Source: Agrobacterium tumefaciens
Lineage (GTDB): Bacteria; Pseudomonadota; Alphaproteobacteria; Rhizobiales; Rhizobiaceae
Reading direction: 5' to 3'
DNA length: 64,000 nucleotides
Assembly (NCBI GenBank): GCA_025560025.1
Contig: CP048486.1
Location: forward strand, 2,050,001 to 2,114,000
The translations under genes were made by a program, and so were the position numbers. The notes beneath the pieces are model-generated. The model was not told the DNA's origin. It saw only the letters and a list, made by a program, of their open reading frames with translations, and ran no database searches. This document shows, one piece after another, positions 36,301 to 45,165 of this stretch; the stretch's first letter is position 1, and every line of letters starts with the position of its first letter.

Positions 36301-36366
36301 TGTACCCTCCGTTATTGGTTTTGATCTTTATCAGCCTACATTTGCCAACCGCGCGGCTTCGGTAAA

Positions 36367-37572
36367 TTACAATTTTCCGTTCATCTGCTTTGGGACATGC
36401 GAAGCAAGTTGGCCATGGCTGCGGCAAAACCTTTCCACTGCCCTGGCAAGCGCCTCGTCGCAGGCGGCAAGTTGGGTTTCGTCGATGAATTCATCGGGCC
36501 GATGCCCCTGATCCATGCTGCCGGGACCGCATATCACCACCGGAACATCAAGCGCCTGGGCGAAAAGCCCGCCCTCCGTGCCGAAGCTCAACCGGCATTG
36601 CGCCGTGTCCACCGGCAAGCATTCTGAAAAGGCTGCGACTGCTGGATCGTCCAGCTCGGTCGACAATCCGGGGTAGCTGCCGGTATTTTCTATGTCGAGT
36701 GCGGCTTCGGCAAAACGGGCCTGATGGGGTTTCAACGCCATCTGACCGGTCTTGCGGATGCTGTCTGCAAGCGCCAGAGGATCGTCCGCCGCGAGCATGC
36801 GGCATTCCATAAACAGTTCTGCGCGATCCGGCATCAGATTGACGACCGTGCCGCCGGTGAGCTTGCCGACATGCACGGTGGCGTAGGGAACCGAATAACC
36901 CGTTTCATATGGGCCTTTGGCCTCGATTTCATCCTGCAATCGACGCAGGCCGGAGATGAAATCGGTTGCGATGTGCAGGGCGTTGAGAGCCAGCGGCGCT
37001 TCTGCGGAATGACGCGGCGAGCCCGTAAACGCGACGTGGAAAGCCATTTTGCCCTTGTGCCCGAGCCCCAGCCGCATGGATGTGGGTTCGCCAACGACAA
37101 TCAGGTCGGGAAAAATACCGCGTGCCGAAATATCGTCGATCATCGGCCGCACACCGACGCAGCCGATTTCCTCGTCATAGGAAATGGCGATCCATAGCGG
37201 GGCGGTCAGGTTTGTCGTCTCCATCCTCTCGGCCAATGCCATGACGCAGGCGACGAAGCCCTTCATATCTGCTGAGCCGCGGCCATAGAGACGTCCGTTG
37301 CTGCGCGTCATTTCGAAGGGCGGAACGGTCCAGTCCTGCCCAGCGGCTGGAACCACATCGACGTGACCTGACACCATCAGACCGCCGGCGACATCGGGCC
37401 CGAAGCGGGCAAGAAGGGACGCCTTCTTCCCCGTCGCATCTGGAAAGCGCTCGCAGGTCGCGCCGGCCTTCCGCAACGCGGTTTCAATTTCGGCAATCAG
37501 CGGCAGGTTCGTTTCCGCGCTGACGGTGGGATGGGCGATGAGACGCGCCAGCCAGGCTTCCGTCGGTGTCAC
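36367..37572 (-). CDS. M20 family deacylase, ArgE/acetylornithine deacetylase-like
   Basis: A 401-residue metallohydrolase. Metal and catalytic residues are visible in SGHVDVVPA (His), GSADMKGFVA (Asp), SYDEEIGCVG (catalytic Glu pair) and GPGSMDQGHRPDEFID (His). It hydrolyses an amide such as an N-acyl amino acid. Start GTG at 37572 with GGAGG seven bases upstream; it overlaps the end of the GH3 gene by 4 bases, so the two are coupled. In this operon it could deacylate the imported conjugate. Confidence 0.9.
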   Translation of the reverse strand: MTPTEAWLARLIAHPTVSAETNLPLIAEIETALRKAGATCERFPDATGKKASLLARFGPDVAGGLMVSGHVDVVPAAGQDWTVPPFEMTRSNGRLYGRGSADMKGFVACVMALAERMETTNLTAPLWIAISYDEEIGCVGVRPMIDDISARGIFPDLIVVGEPTSMRLGLGHKGKMAFHVAFTGSPRHSAEAPLALNALHIATDFISGLRRLQDEIEAKGPYETGYSVPYATVHVGKLTGGTVVNLMPDRAELFMECRMLAADDPLALADSIRKTGQMALKPHQARFAEAALDIENTGSYPGLSTELDDPAVAAFSECLPVDTAQCRLSFGTEGGLFAQALDVPVVICGPGSMDQGHRPDEFIDETQLAACDEALARAVERFCRSHGQLASHVPKQMNGKL

Positions 37573-39920
37573 AATCTCGCCTCCGCTGCATCCATCGTCG
37601 CATTGATCTCCTTGATGAGATGAGCGACCTCGGCCTCGGGGATGGAAAGGCGCAGACGCCGCTCCAGCGATGTGAAAATGCCGAAGAAGGAATTTGCGCA
37701 ATGCTGAAGCATCCGCATCGCATCTTCCGGCGAAATATTGCAACGGGCGGTGAGATAGGCGCAGATACCGTCGCAGGCGATTGCATTCGGAAGCACATAG
37801 GCCGGCTGCGTGTCATAGGCCAGGCGGCGGAACGGCAGGACCGAAGGTTTCAGCTTGAGATCGGCGCTGAGTTGCGGCGAACGTGAGGAAGCCCCGACGA
37901 CGAGGCGCGCCTCGACGCCTTCCAGCACCCAGCGCTTGAGGGCGGGATCCCAGATCGCCAGATCGGAGCCTTTCAGCGTGAGCTGGATTTTCCTGCTTTC
38001 GCCCGGTTGCAGCACGGGCTTTGCGAAGCCCTTCAGCTCCTGCGGCGAGCGCTTAAGCCTCTTGCCCGGTGCCTGAAGATAGAGCTGCGCGACTTCTGCA
38101 CCGGCACGATCGCCTGTGTTGGTGACCGTGAAGGCGACGGTGATCTCGTCGTTCAAGCCGATCTCTGTGGCGGAAAGAGACATCTCCGCATAAGAAAATG
38201 TGGTGTAGCTCAGGCCGTGGCCGAAGGGGAACAGCGGCTCGATCTCGCGCATGTCATAGGATCTGTAACCCACATGAATACCTTCTCCATAGACATGCTG
38301 GCCGTTTTCGCCGGGATAGTGGAGGAAGCCTGGAACATCGGTCAGGCGCTTCGGGAAGGTGACGGAAAGTTTGCCTGAGGGATTGACGGCACCGGTCAGC
38401 ACGTCGGCAACGGCGCCGCCCATCGCCTGTCCGGAATAGAAGGTGACGAGTACCGCGCCCACCTTGTCAATCCACGGCATTTCAACCGCGTCGGGGCAGG
38501 CGATGACGACCGCAACCCTGTCGGAGACTGCAGCAAGCGCCGCGATCATCTCGTCCTGTCCGGGACCGAGCGTCAGAGTGGTGCGGTCGGAGCCTTCGCC
38601 GTCATAGGCGCCCTCGGTCGAGGTATAGACCAGCACGAGGTCCGCATTGGCGGCCAGTTCGAGGGTCTCGGCATCCGCTTCCGTGCGGAAGGTCAGCGTC
38701 TGGTCGGCGCCGAGTGCCTTCTGTAATTGCTCCAGCGGCTGATCCACCATGGTCGGAATGGTGGTGGCGCAACCCGAACCCTGGATGACCGGCGTGCCGG
38801 CATCACGGCCGACGACGACGATCCGCCGCATCCCGGGCCGGATCGGCAATAGGCCCTCATTACGTACCAGCACCATGGAGGCCGCCGCCATCGCACGCGC
38901 CTCGGCGTGATGCTCGTCCGCCGTATAGGCGGGAACCGCACCTTCTGCGCCCTTGTGGCAAAGTTCGATCAGATCCAGCATTCGTTTGCAGGAGAGGTCC
39001 ACTGTTGCGGCAGGGACCGTACCGGAATTGAGTGCTGCGAGAAGATCGGCCTTTCGGCGCGGGCTTTCAGGCATGTCCAGGTCACCGCCCGCAATCAGCG
39101 AGGCGGGGCGGTCCTTGATGCCGTGCCAGTCTGAAACGACGACGCCTTTAAAACCCCACTCCTTGCGAAGAACATCATCAAGGAGCCATGGGTCCTGCGA
39201 GGCCTGAACGCCGTTGAGGCGGTTATAGGAGGACATGATCGTCCAGGGGTTGGACTGCCTGATCGCGATTTCGAAGCCCTTGAGATAGATTTCACGCAGG
39301 GCGCGCTCATCGACGATACTGTCCATCGTCGTGCGTTCCACCTCGGAATTGTTGCAGGCGAAATGCTTGAGCGACGTGCCGACGCCCTGCGACTGGATAC
39401 CTTCGATCACGGCCGCCGAGAGCCTGCCGGTCACGAGCGGGTCTTCCGAATAATATTCATAGGAACGGCCGGCGAGCGGCGTGCGGCGTATGTTGATGCC
39501 GGGGCCCAGCAAGAGGTGCACGCCCATCGCCCGGCATTCCTTGCCGAGTAAGGTGCCGAGGCGCTGCATCAGCGCTTCGTCCCAGCTGTTGCCCATGGCC
39601 GAACCGTTTGGAAAGCAGGTGGCGGGCTTCATTTCGCCCCAGGCGATGGAAACGTCGCTGGCCCGCTGGTTGACCACGGACAGGAACGCATCGAGGTCCA
39701 TGCCGCCGCGTTCATCACTGTCGATCTGGGGAATGGAGTAACGCACGCCATAGGTGCCGTCCGTCATGACGATGGGCTTGATGCCATGCGCGGCAATGCC
39801 TGCTGTCTTCCACATGCCGAAGCCCGACAGCAGATCGACCTTTTCCTGATTGGTCATCGCATCGACGATCCTGTCATTCGCGTCTGCGGGTTGATCGGCG
39901 AACATGGTCGTATCGGACAA
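37569..39920 (-). CDS. Glycoside hydrolase family 3 beta-glucosidase-like
   Basis: About 783 residues. GH3 N-terminal domain with MTDGTYGVRY, LLGPGINIRRTPLAGRSYEY (shown as 20), KHFACNNSE and the nucleophile Asp in VVVSDWHG. A GH3 C-terminal domain and a fibronectin-III-like domain follow (near YDMREIEPLFPFGHGLSYT). After these comes an extra helical tail of about 90 residues starting near FRRLAYDTQPAY. The start is TTG at 39920, with GGAGG five bases upstream; the ATG at 39905 is 20 bases from that site. No signal peptide, so cytoplasmic and acting on imported glycosides. Rhizobial relatives cleave plant phenolic glucosides. Confidence 0.9.
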   Translation of the reverse strand: MSDTTMFADQPADANDRIVDAMTNQEKVDLLSGFGMWKTAGIAAHGIKPIVMTDGTYGVRYSIPQIDSDERGGMDLDAFLSVVNQRASDVSIAWGEMKPATCFPNGSAMGNSWDEALMQRLGTLLGKECRAMGVHLLLGPGINIRRTPLAGRSYEYYSEDPLVTGRLSAAVIEGIQSQGVGTSLKHFACNNSEVERTTMDSIVDERALREIYLKGFEIAIRQSNPWTIMSSYNRLNGVQASQDPWLLDDVLRKEWGFKGVVVSDWHGIKDRPASLIAGGDLDMPESPRRKADLLAALNSGTVPAATVDLSCKRMLDLIELCHKGAEGAVPAYTADEHHAEARAMAAASMVLVRNEGLLPIRPGMRRIVVVGRDAGTPVIQGSGCATTIPTMVDQPLEQLQKALGADQTLTFRTEADAETLELAANADLVLVYTSTEGAYDGEGSDRTTLTLGPGQDEMIAALAAVSDRVAVVIACPDAVEMPWIDKVGAVLVTFYSGQAMGGAVADVLTGAVNPSGKLSVTFPKRLTDVPGFLHYPGENGQHVYGEGIHVGYRSYDMREIEPLFPFGHGLSYTTFSYAEMSLSATEIGLNDEITVAFTVTNTGDRAGAEVAQLYLQAPGKRLKRSPQELKGFAKPVLQPGESRKIQLTLKGSDLAIWDPALKRWVLEGVEARLVVGASSRSPQLSADLKLKPSVLPFRRLAYDTQPAYVLPNAIACDGICAYLTARCNISPEDAMRMLQHCANSFFGIFTSLERRLRLSIPEAEVAHLIKEINATMDAAEARL

Positions 39921-40053
39921 GGGAGCCTCCGTGAAAACAGGGGCCGGCAGCAGGGCGCGACCGGCAATTGGCGCGCACAGTCTCATTGCGCGACCAAAAA
40001 GAAAAATAAGATATTCGGAACTGGTGCTTAGAAAAAAGCGAGCATGGCGGCGA

Positions 40054-40100
40054 AGCATTTCCAGTAAAAGGGGAATCGCTTTTATGTCCGGACAATGCGC
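40054..40100. repeat. Rhizobial-type intergenic repeat, copy 2
   Basis: This copy contains CCAGTAAAAGG, AATCGCTTTTATGTCCGG and ACAATGCGC. It lies between the LysR stop and the GH3 gene. It aligns with 15001-15040, with 24 of 27 bases identical in the core. Confidence 0.5.
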
Positions 40101-40111
40101 ACGGAAACATC

Positions 40112-41065
40112 CTAGTCGGAAACACTGCGGCGCATGTTCAGATTGGGCGCTTCCATGCCCGGCACATAGCTGTTCGATATCAGACCTTTGCAATGGTCCT
40201 CGAAACTGCGGACCATGCGTGTGGCCACCTGCTGGCCGATGCGGATGAGGCCGATGCGCATGGGCTTGTGTTCGCCCGCCAGACGAAGGCCGACGAGCCG
40301 GCGGCCATCCAGCGCCGCCTTGTTCTTGGGGCGGACATTGGCCAGCGTGTAACCATACTGGTTGCCGACCATCGTGCGGATGACTTCCTGATGCTGGATC
40401 TGCGCCACGATGTTGGGCGATACGCCGGCGGCGGCGAAGAGGCCGAGGAAATAATCCCGCGACAGGGGCAGGTCGAGCAGAATGAATTCCCGCTCTTCAA
40501 GCTCCTTGAGGGTAATGGCGGAGAGTGCAGCGAGAGGATCCGTTTCCGCCACCTGCACATAGGGCGGCAATTCCGCCAGCACGGTGAACTCGAAACCCTC
40601 AGGGATAGACAGGTCATAGGAAAGCGCGACGTCGATTTCGGCCCGCTCGAGCTTTGAGAGAAGGACGCTGTGGTCGGCGACCGTGGGTCTCACCTGCGCG
40701 CCGGGAAAGGCGGCCCTGAAACTATGGCTGACTTCCGGCAGAAGCATCGGCGCGAATGTGAGCAGACAGCCCAGCGAAAGCGTTCCACGCACCTGATCGG
40801 AGGCTTCGGAGGCCGCGATATAGAGGTTCTGTCCCTGTTCGATGACCGCCTTTGCCTGCGCCAGTATCTTCTGCCCCGCGGGAGTGAGAGAAAGGCCCTG
40901 GGCGTGCCGCCGCAGGAAGAGCTGGGTGTTCAGCTCGATTTCCAGCTGCGAGATCGCCGTTGAAATCGATGGCTGCGAAACACGGATTCGCTCCGAAGCA
41001 AGCGTGATGGAGCCAGCCTCGGCGGTGGCGATGAAATATTCGAGTTGGCGAAGCGTAAAACGCAT
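40112..41065 (-). CDS. LysR-family transcriptional regulator
   Basis: A 317-residue LysR protein. N-terminal winged helix MRFTLRQLEYFIATAEAGSI and SQPSISTAISQLEIEL, followed by the periplasmic-binding-like effector domain beginning RGTLSLGCLLTFAPMLLPE. It is divergent from the monooxygenase gene at 41351 across a 285-base gap and lies upstream of GH3 on its own strand. It may therefore control one or both of the flanking catabolic operons. The effector is unknown. Confidence 0.92.
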   Translation of the reverse strand: MRFTLRQLEYFIATAEAGSITLASERIRVSQPSISTAISQLEIELNTQLFLRRHAQGLSLTPAGQKILAQAKAVIEQGQNLYIAASEASDQVRGTLSLGCLLTFAPMLLPEVSHSFRAAFPGAQVRPTVADHSVLLSKLERAEIDVALSYDLSIPEGFEFTVLAELPPYVQVAETDPLAALSAITLKELEEREFILLDLPLSRDYFLGLFAAAGVSPNIVAQIQHQEVIRTMVGNQYGYTLANVRPKNKAALDGRRLVGLRLAGEHKPMRIGLIRIGQQVATRMVRSFEDHCKGLISNSYVPGMEAPNLNMRRSVSD

Positions 41066-41350
41066 GTGCAGCCCTTACGTAGCATGTGCGCGGGGGCCGG
41101 CGGTGAATGCGAAAGCCCTTTGCCAATAGGGCGCGGTCAAGTCGCCCTTCTTACAATTATCAGTTCCTAAAGTGTAAACCACGCTTCCGGCAATAGGCTG
41201 CGGCGCCTGCAGGAAGAAAAGCCTTTGCTTTTGGCGATCCTAACCAGTGCTGCAGGAAATGATAATTTTCTGAACCTCCGCCCTTCGCTAGATCGATAGC
41301 AAGCAGCCGTTGCGGTCAGCAGATCACGGCCAGGAGAAGGAAGGGCAATA
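41066..41350. promoter_or_regulatory. Divergent promoter region between lysR and monooxygenase operon
   Basis: 285 bases without a gene. Two copies of CAATAGG lie at 41124 and 41191. An imperfect 18-bp palindrome, AGGAAATGATAATTTTCT (7 of 9 pairs), lies at 41254-41271, about 80 bases before the monooxygenase start. LysR proteins normally bind such gaps, but I cannot single out the site. Confidence 0.4.
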
Positions 41351-42601
41351 ATGTCAGTCGAAAAAATCCACACGCTTGTCGTTGGGGCAGGGCAGGCCGG
41401 CGTCGCGATGAGCGAACACCTTGGCAGGAACGGCATAGATCATGTCGTGCTTGAAAAGGGGCGCATTGCCGAGCGCTGGCGTTCGATGCGCTGGGATTCG
41501 CTCGTTGCCAACGGTCCGGCCTGGCACGACCGTTTTCCGAATATGGACTTTTCCGGAAATCCCGATGCCTTCATACCAAAGGATGAAGTAGCCGATTATT
41601 TCGCTGCCTATGCCCGGATGAACGATGCGCCGGTGCGTTGCGGCGTCGAAGTCAGCCGTGTCGAGCGCCTTGAAGGCCGTCCGGGTTTTCGCGTCGAGAC
41701 ATCGGGCGGCGTGATCGAGGCAGGGAATGTCGTGGCGGCGACCGGGCCGTTCCAAAAGCCGAATATTCCGCCGCTGGTTCCGCGCGAAAGCGGTCTCAAC
41801 CAGATACATTCCAGCGAATACCGCAATCCCGCCCAGCTCCCTGATGGAGCGGTGCTGGTGGTCGGTGCCGGTTCTTCCGGCGTGCAGATTGCCGAAGAGC
41901 TGATGCGGGCCGGGCGCAAGGTCTATTTGTCCGTCGGTCCCCATGATCGCCCGCCGCGCGCCTATCGCGGCCGCGATTTCGTCTGGTGGCTCGGCGTTCT
42001 CGGCAAATGGGATGCGCAGGCGCAGGCGCCCGGTGCCGAACACGTCACCATTGCAGTGAGCGGCGCACGCGGCGGCGAAACCATCGATTTTCGCCGTCTT
42101 GCCGCACAGGGCATGGTGTTGGTCGGCATGACCGGCACCTATGTACAGGGCAAGCTGACCTTCAGCGACGATCTTGCCCGCAATCTCGACCGGGGTGACC
42201 GGAACTACCTCTCGCTGCTGGATGAAGCGGACGCCTTTGTCACACGCAACGGTCTCAATCTGCCGCAGGAGCCGGAGGCGCGCATTCCTGGTCCCGTCGT
42301 CGACTGTGTCACCCGCCCGTTGCAGGAGCTCGATCTCGTGGAGGCCGGGGTGACGACAATCGTCTGGGCCACCGGCTTCAGCTCCGACTACAGCTGGCTG
42401 AAGGTGGGCGCTTTCGACGAGGCGGGCCGACCAAAGCATCAGCGCGGCGTTTCGGCCGAAAAGGGCATCTATTTTCTCGGCCTGCCATGGCTTTCGGGGC
42501 GAGGCTCCAGCTTTATCTGGGGTGTCTGGCACGACGCCAAGCATGTCGCCGATCATATCGCCATTCAGGACACCTACATGGCGTATTCGCCGCAAGGCTG
42601 A
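41351..42601 (+). CDS. Flavin-containing monooxygenase-like oxidoreductase
   Basis: A 416-residue FAD/NAD(P)H enzyme. An FAD-binding GxGxxG is in TLVVGAGQAGVAMSEHL, a second dinucleotide motif in VLVVGAGSSGVQIAEEL and the ATG-type motif in WATGFSSDYSWL. Related enzymes hydroxylate or oxidise N-, S- or carbonyl groups of soft nucleophiles. It is the first gene of the plus-strand operon that continues with ridA and DUF1028, with GGAGAAGG-type sequence upstream of the ATG. Cytoplasmic. Confidence 0.91.
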   Translation: MSVEKIHTLVVGAGQAGVAMSEHLGRNGIDHVVLEKGRIAERWRSMRWDSLVANGPAWHDRFPNMDFSGNPDAFIPKDEVADYFAAYARMNDAPVRCGVEVSRVERLEGRPGFRVETSGGVIEAGNVVAATGPFQKPNIPPLVPRESGLNQIHSSEYRNPAQLPDGAVLVVGAGSSGVQIAEELMRAGRKVYLSVGPHDRPPRAYRGRDFVWWLGVLGKWDAQAQAPGAEHVTIAVSGARGGETIDFRRLAAQGMVLVGMTGTYVQGKLTFSDDLARNLDRGDRNYLSLLDEADAFVTRNGLNLPQEPEARIPGPVVDCVTRPLQELDLVEAGVTTIVWATGFSSDYSWLKVGAFDEAGRPKHQRGVSAEKGIYFLGLPWLSGRGSSFIWGVWHDAKHVADHIAIQDTYMAYSPQG

Positions 42602-42662
42602 TTGTCCCACCTCAAAAAGCACGGCGTCACAATTTCATTTGCCTGTTCCGATGGAGAATAGA

Positions 42663-43076
42663 ATGGCACATACCCGTATTCGCAAGTTCAATACGAAGGA
42701 AACCTACCCCGAGCAACGGCTCGACAACGATCTCTGCCAGGCGGTGGTCGCACGCGGTACGGTGATTTTCCTGCGCGGCCAGTGCCCGCAGGATCTCGAT
42801 ACGGCAAAGAATATCGATAGCCACGATCCGGTAACACAGACCCACAAGGTCATGCAGAATATTCGCCAGCTGGTCGAAGAGTCCGGTGGAAAGATGGAGC
42901 ATGTGACCAAGCTCGTCGTCTATCTGACCGACGTGCGCCACCGCGAGGCGGTCTACCGGACCATGGGCGAATATATAAAGGGCGTCTACCCGGTCTGCAC
43001 GGGCCTCGTCGTCGTGGCGCTTGCGCGACCCGAATGGCTTGTCGAGATCGACGCCACCGCAGTCATTCCCGATTGA
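42663..43076 (+). CDS. RidA (YjgF/YER057c/UK114) family protein
   Basis: A 137-residue RidA-family protein ending VALARPEWLVEIDATAVIP, the family's terminal signature with the key Arg and Glu. Members hydrolyse reactive enamines/imines or related intermediates. ATG at 42663 with GGAG five bases upstream. It lies 61 bases after the monooxygenase, suggesting it clears an imine made by that enzyme. Confidence 0.9.
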   Translation: MAHTRIRKFNTKETYPEQRLDNDLCQAVVARGTVIFLRGQCPQDLDTAKNIDSHDPVTQTHKVMQNIRQLVEESGGKMEHVTKLVVYLTDVRHREAVYRTMGEYIKGVYPVCTGLVVVALARPEWLVEIDATAVIPD

Positions 43077-43173
43077 TCCGGCAAGGCCAGCCGTTCAAAC
43101 CGCTGATCGGCCCAAAAAGTCAGGTCGGCGGTTCTGGAAGCGCGGCGACTATTCTCAGAAACAGGAGTTCGAC

Positions 43174-43851
43174 ATGACTTTTTCCATCGTTGCGCGTTGC
43201 GCCGATACCGGCCAGTTCGGGGTTGCCATCTCCTCGTCGTCTCCTGCCGTCGCTGCGCGGTGCGCCTGGGCCGAAGCCGGGGTAGGCGCGGTTGCGACAC
43301 AAAACGTCACCAATCCCGCGCTTGGAAATTTGATGCTGCGACGGCTGGCGCAAGGGGCGGATGCCGCCGAGGCGGTCTCCGGCGCGCGCGATCATGACGC
43401 ATTTCCGGACCATCGCCAGCTTCTCGCGATAGACGCGAATGGAAATGCAGCAATTCATTCCGGTACGAAGGCCCTGGGAATATGGACATCCGCCTCAGGC
43501 AAGGATTGCGCGGCCGGCGGAAATCTGCTCGCAAATGATGGAATTCCGGCGGCGATGGTCCGGGCGTTTGAAGTTTCCGAAGGGTCCCTCGGCGACAGGC
43601 TAGTCGCCGCTCTTAAAGCCGCTGTCGAAAATGGCGGCGAGGCAGGTCCGGTTCATTCAGCCGGATTGCTGATTGTCGACCGCGAGAGTTGGCCCTATGC
43701 GGAACTGCGCATCGACTGGCTTGACGATGCATGCCCGGTCGAGGCGGTCGCCCATGCCTGGGAAATATACAAGCCGCAGGCAGATGCTTATGTGACGCGG
43801 GCGCTCAACCCAGCGGATGCCCCGTCCTATGGTGTGCCCGGAGACGAGTAG
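43174..43851 (+). CDS. DUF1028 family protein
   Basis: A 225-residue protein of the DUF1028 family, related to Ntn-hydrolases. It begins MTFSIVARCADTGQFGVAIS and has AVAARCAWAEAGVGAVATQN, both family hallmarks. Function is not established; members often sit beside RidA, amidase and transporter genes. The ATG at 43174 has AGGAG six bases upstream and is the point at which the family sequence begins. It is separated from the ABC genes by about 200 bases. Confidence 0.88.
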   Translation: MTFSIVARCADTGQFGVAISSSSPAVAARCAWAEAGVGAVATQNVTNPALGNLMLRRLAQGADAAEAVSGARDHDAFPDHRQLLAIDANGNAAIHSGTKALGIWTSASGKDCAAGGNLLANDGIPAAMVRAFEVSEGSLGDRLVAALKAAVENGGEAGPVHSAGLLIVDRESWPYAELRIDWLDDACPVEAVAHAWEIYKPQADAYVTRALNPADAPSYGVPGDE

Positions 43852-44049
43852 GAGAAGTTTGCGCCTTTGGCATGGCAAACCCGCCCACCAAGATCGCATA
43901 CAATTTCGACAGTCAATCGAAAACAATCGCTGCAAATTTGGGCAGGCGGCCGGCCGGGTTCATAGGTCGCCCTGGAATTTCCTTTTAGATCAATGGCAAA
44001 GCGGATTGGCACGCCTCCTGCATGACAAGGTTGTCGCAGGAGAGTGTTC

Positions 44050-45135
44050 ATGAGCAAAGCCGCAGCAATCGACATCGCGTCCGTATCCAAGATTTACGGC
44101 ACCACCACCGCCGTGCATGCGATAAGCCTCAAGATTCCGGCGGGAAGCTATTGCTGCCTGCTTGGCCCGTCGGGCTGCGGAAAAACCTCGACGCTGCGAA
44201 TGATTGCCGGCCATGAAAGCATTTCCAGCGGTGATGTCCGGCTGGGCAATGTGGTGGTCACCGATCTGCCGCCCGCCCGGCGCGGCACGGCGATGATGTT
44301 CCAGTCCTATGCGCTGTTTCCGCATCTCGATCTCGTCGACAATGTCGCCTTCAGCCTCAAGATGAAGGGGGTGGACAGGGAGACGCGCCGCGCCAAGGCG
44401 CTCGATATGCTGCGGCTGATGCAGCTTGAACCCTATGCCAGCCGACGTCCGGCCCAGCTTTCCGGCGGGCAGCAGCAGCGCGTGGCGCTGGCGCGCGCGC
44501 TCATCACCGATCCCGAGGCGCTGCTGCTGGATGAGCCGCTGTCGGCGCTCGATCCTTTCCTCAAAATCCGCATGCGTGCCGAGTTGAAGAAACTGCAGAC
44601 CTCGCTTGGCATCACCTTCGTCCACGTCACGCACAGCCAGGAAGAGGCCATGGCGCTGGCCGATGTCATCGTCGTCATGAATGATGGCCGTATCGAGCAG
44701 GCGGCGACACCACGCGAGGTGTTCGAGCGCCCGGCCACCGCTTTCGTTGCCCGTTTCATGGGCGACCACAATGTCATTTCCGGGCGTTTCAAACAAAAGA
44801 CCGGCGATCTCGTCATGCTGGAAGTGGCGGGTGGAGGCACCTTCACGGCCAACGGCACCGCTCCCGATGACGGCGCGGTGGATATCGCCATCCGTACCGA
44901 CCGCGTGCGCGTGGGGGAGGCGGATCAGCCGGGCTTCGGTTTTACCGGCATTGTCTCGAATGTCGAATATCGCGGCGCGAGCGTGAAGATCGCCGTCAGC
45001 GGCGCGGGTATCGAGGATTTCAACGTCATCCTCAGCGATGCCGCCTTTTTTGAAAAGCCGGTCAGGACCGGCGACGCCATACCGCTTTCATGGAATGCGG
45101 CCGATGCCATCGTGCTCGGCCGGGTAGAGAAGTGA
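44050..45135 (+). CDS. ABC transporter ATPase, PotA-like
   Basis: About 361 residues: Walker A GPSGCGKTS, signature LSGGQQQRVALARA, Walker B LLLDEP, switch His in VTHSQEEA and a TOBE-type C-terminus. The ATG at 44050 has AGGAG seven bases upstream; a GTG six bases earlier is too close. A promoter may lie in the 198-base gap before it (43852-44049), where I recognised no gene. First gene of the second complete polyamine-class importer. Confidence 0.92.
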   Translation: MSKAAAIDIASVSKIYGTTTAVHAISLKIPAGSYCCLLGPSGCGKTSTLRMIAGHESISSGDVRLGNVVVTDLPPARRGTAMMFQSYALFPHLDLVDNVAFSLKMKGVDRETRRAKALDMLRLMQLEPYASRRPAQLSGGQQQRVALARALITDPEALLLDEPLSALDPFLKIRMRAELKKLQTSLGITFVHVTHSQEEAMALADVIVVMNDGRIEQAATPREVFERPATAFVARFMGDHNVISGRFKQKTGDLVMLEVAGGGTFTANGTAPDDGAVDIAIRTDRVRVGEADQPGFGFTGIVSNVEYRGASVKIAVSGAGIEDFNVILSDAAFFEKPVRTGDAIPLSWNAADAIVLGRVEK

Positions 45136-45165
45136 CCCCAAAAATAACCAGAGGAGAACTTTGAA

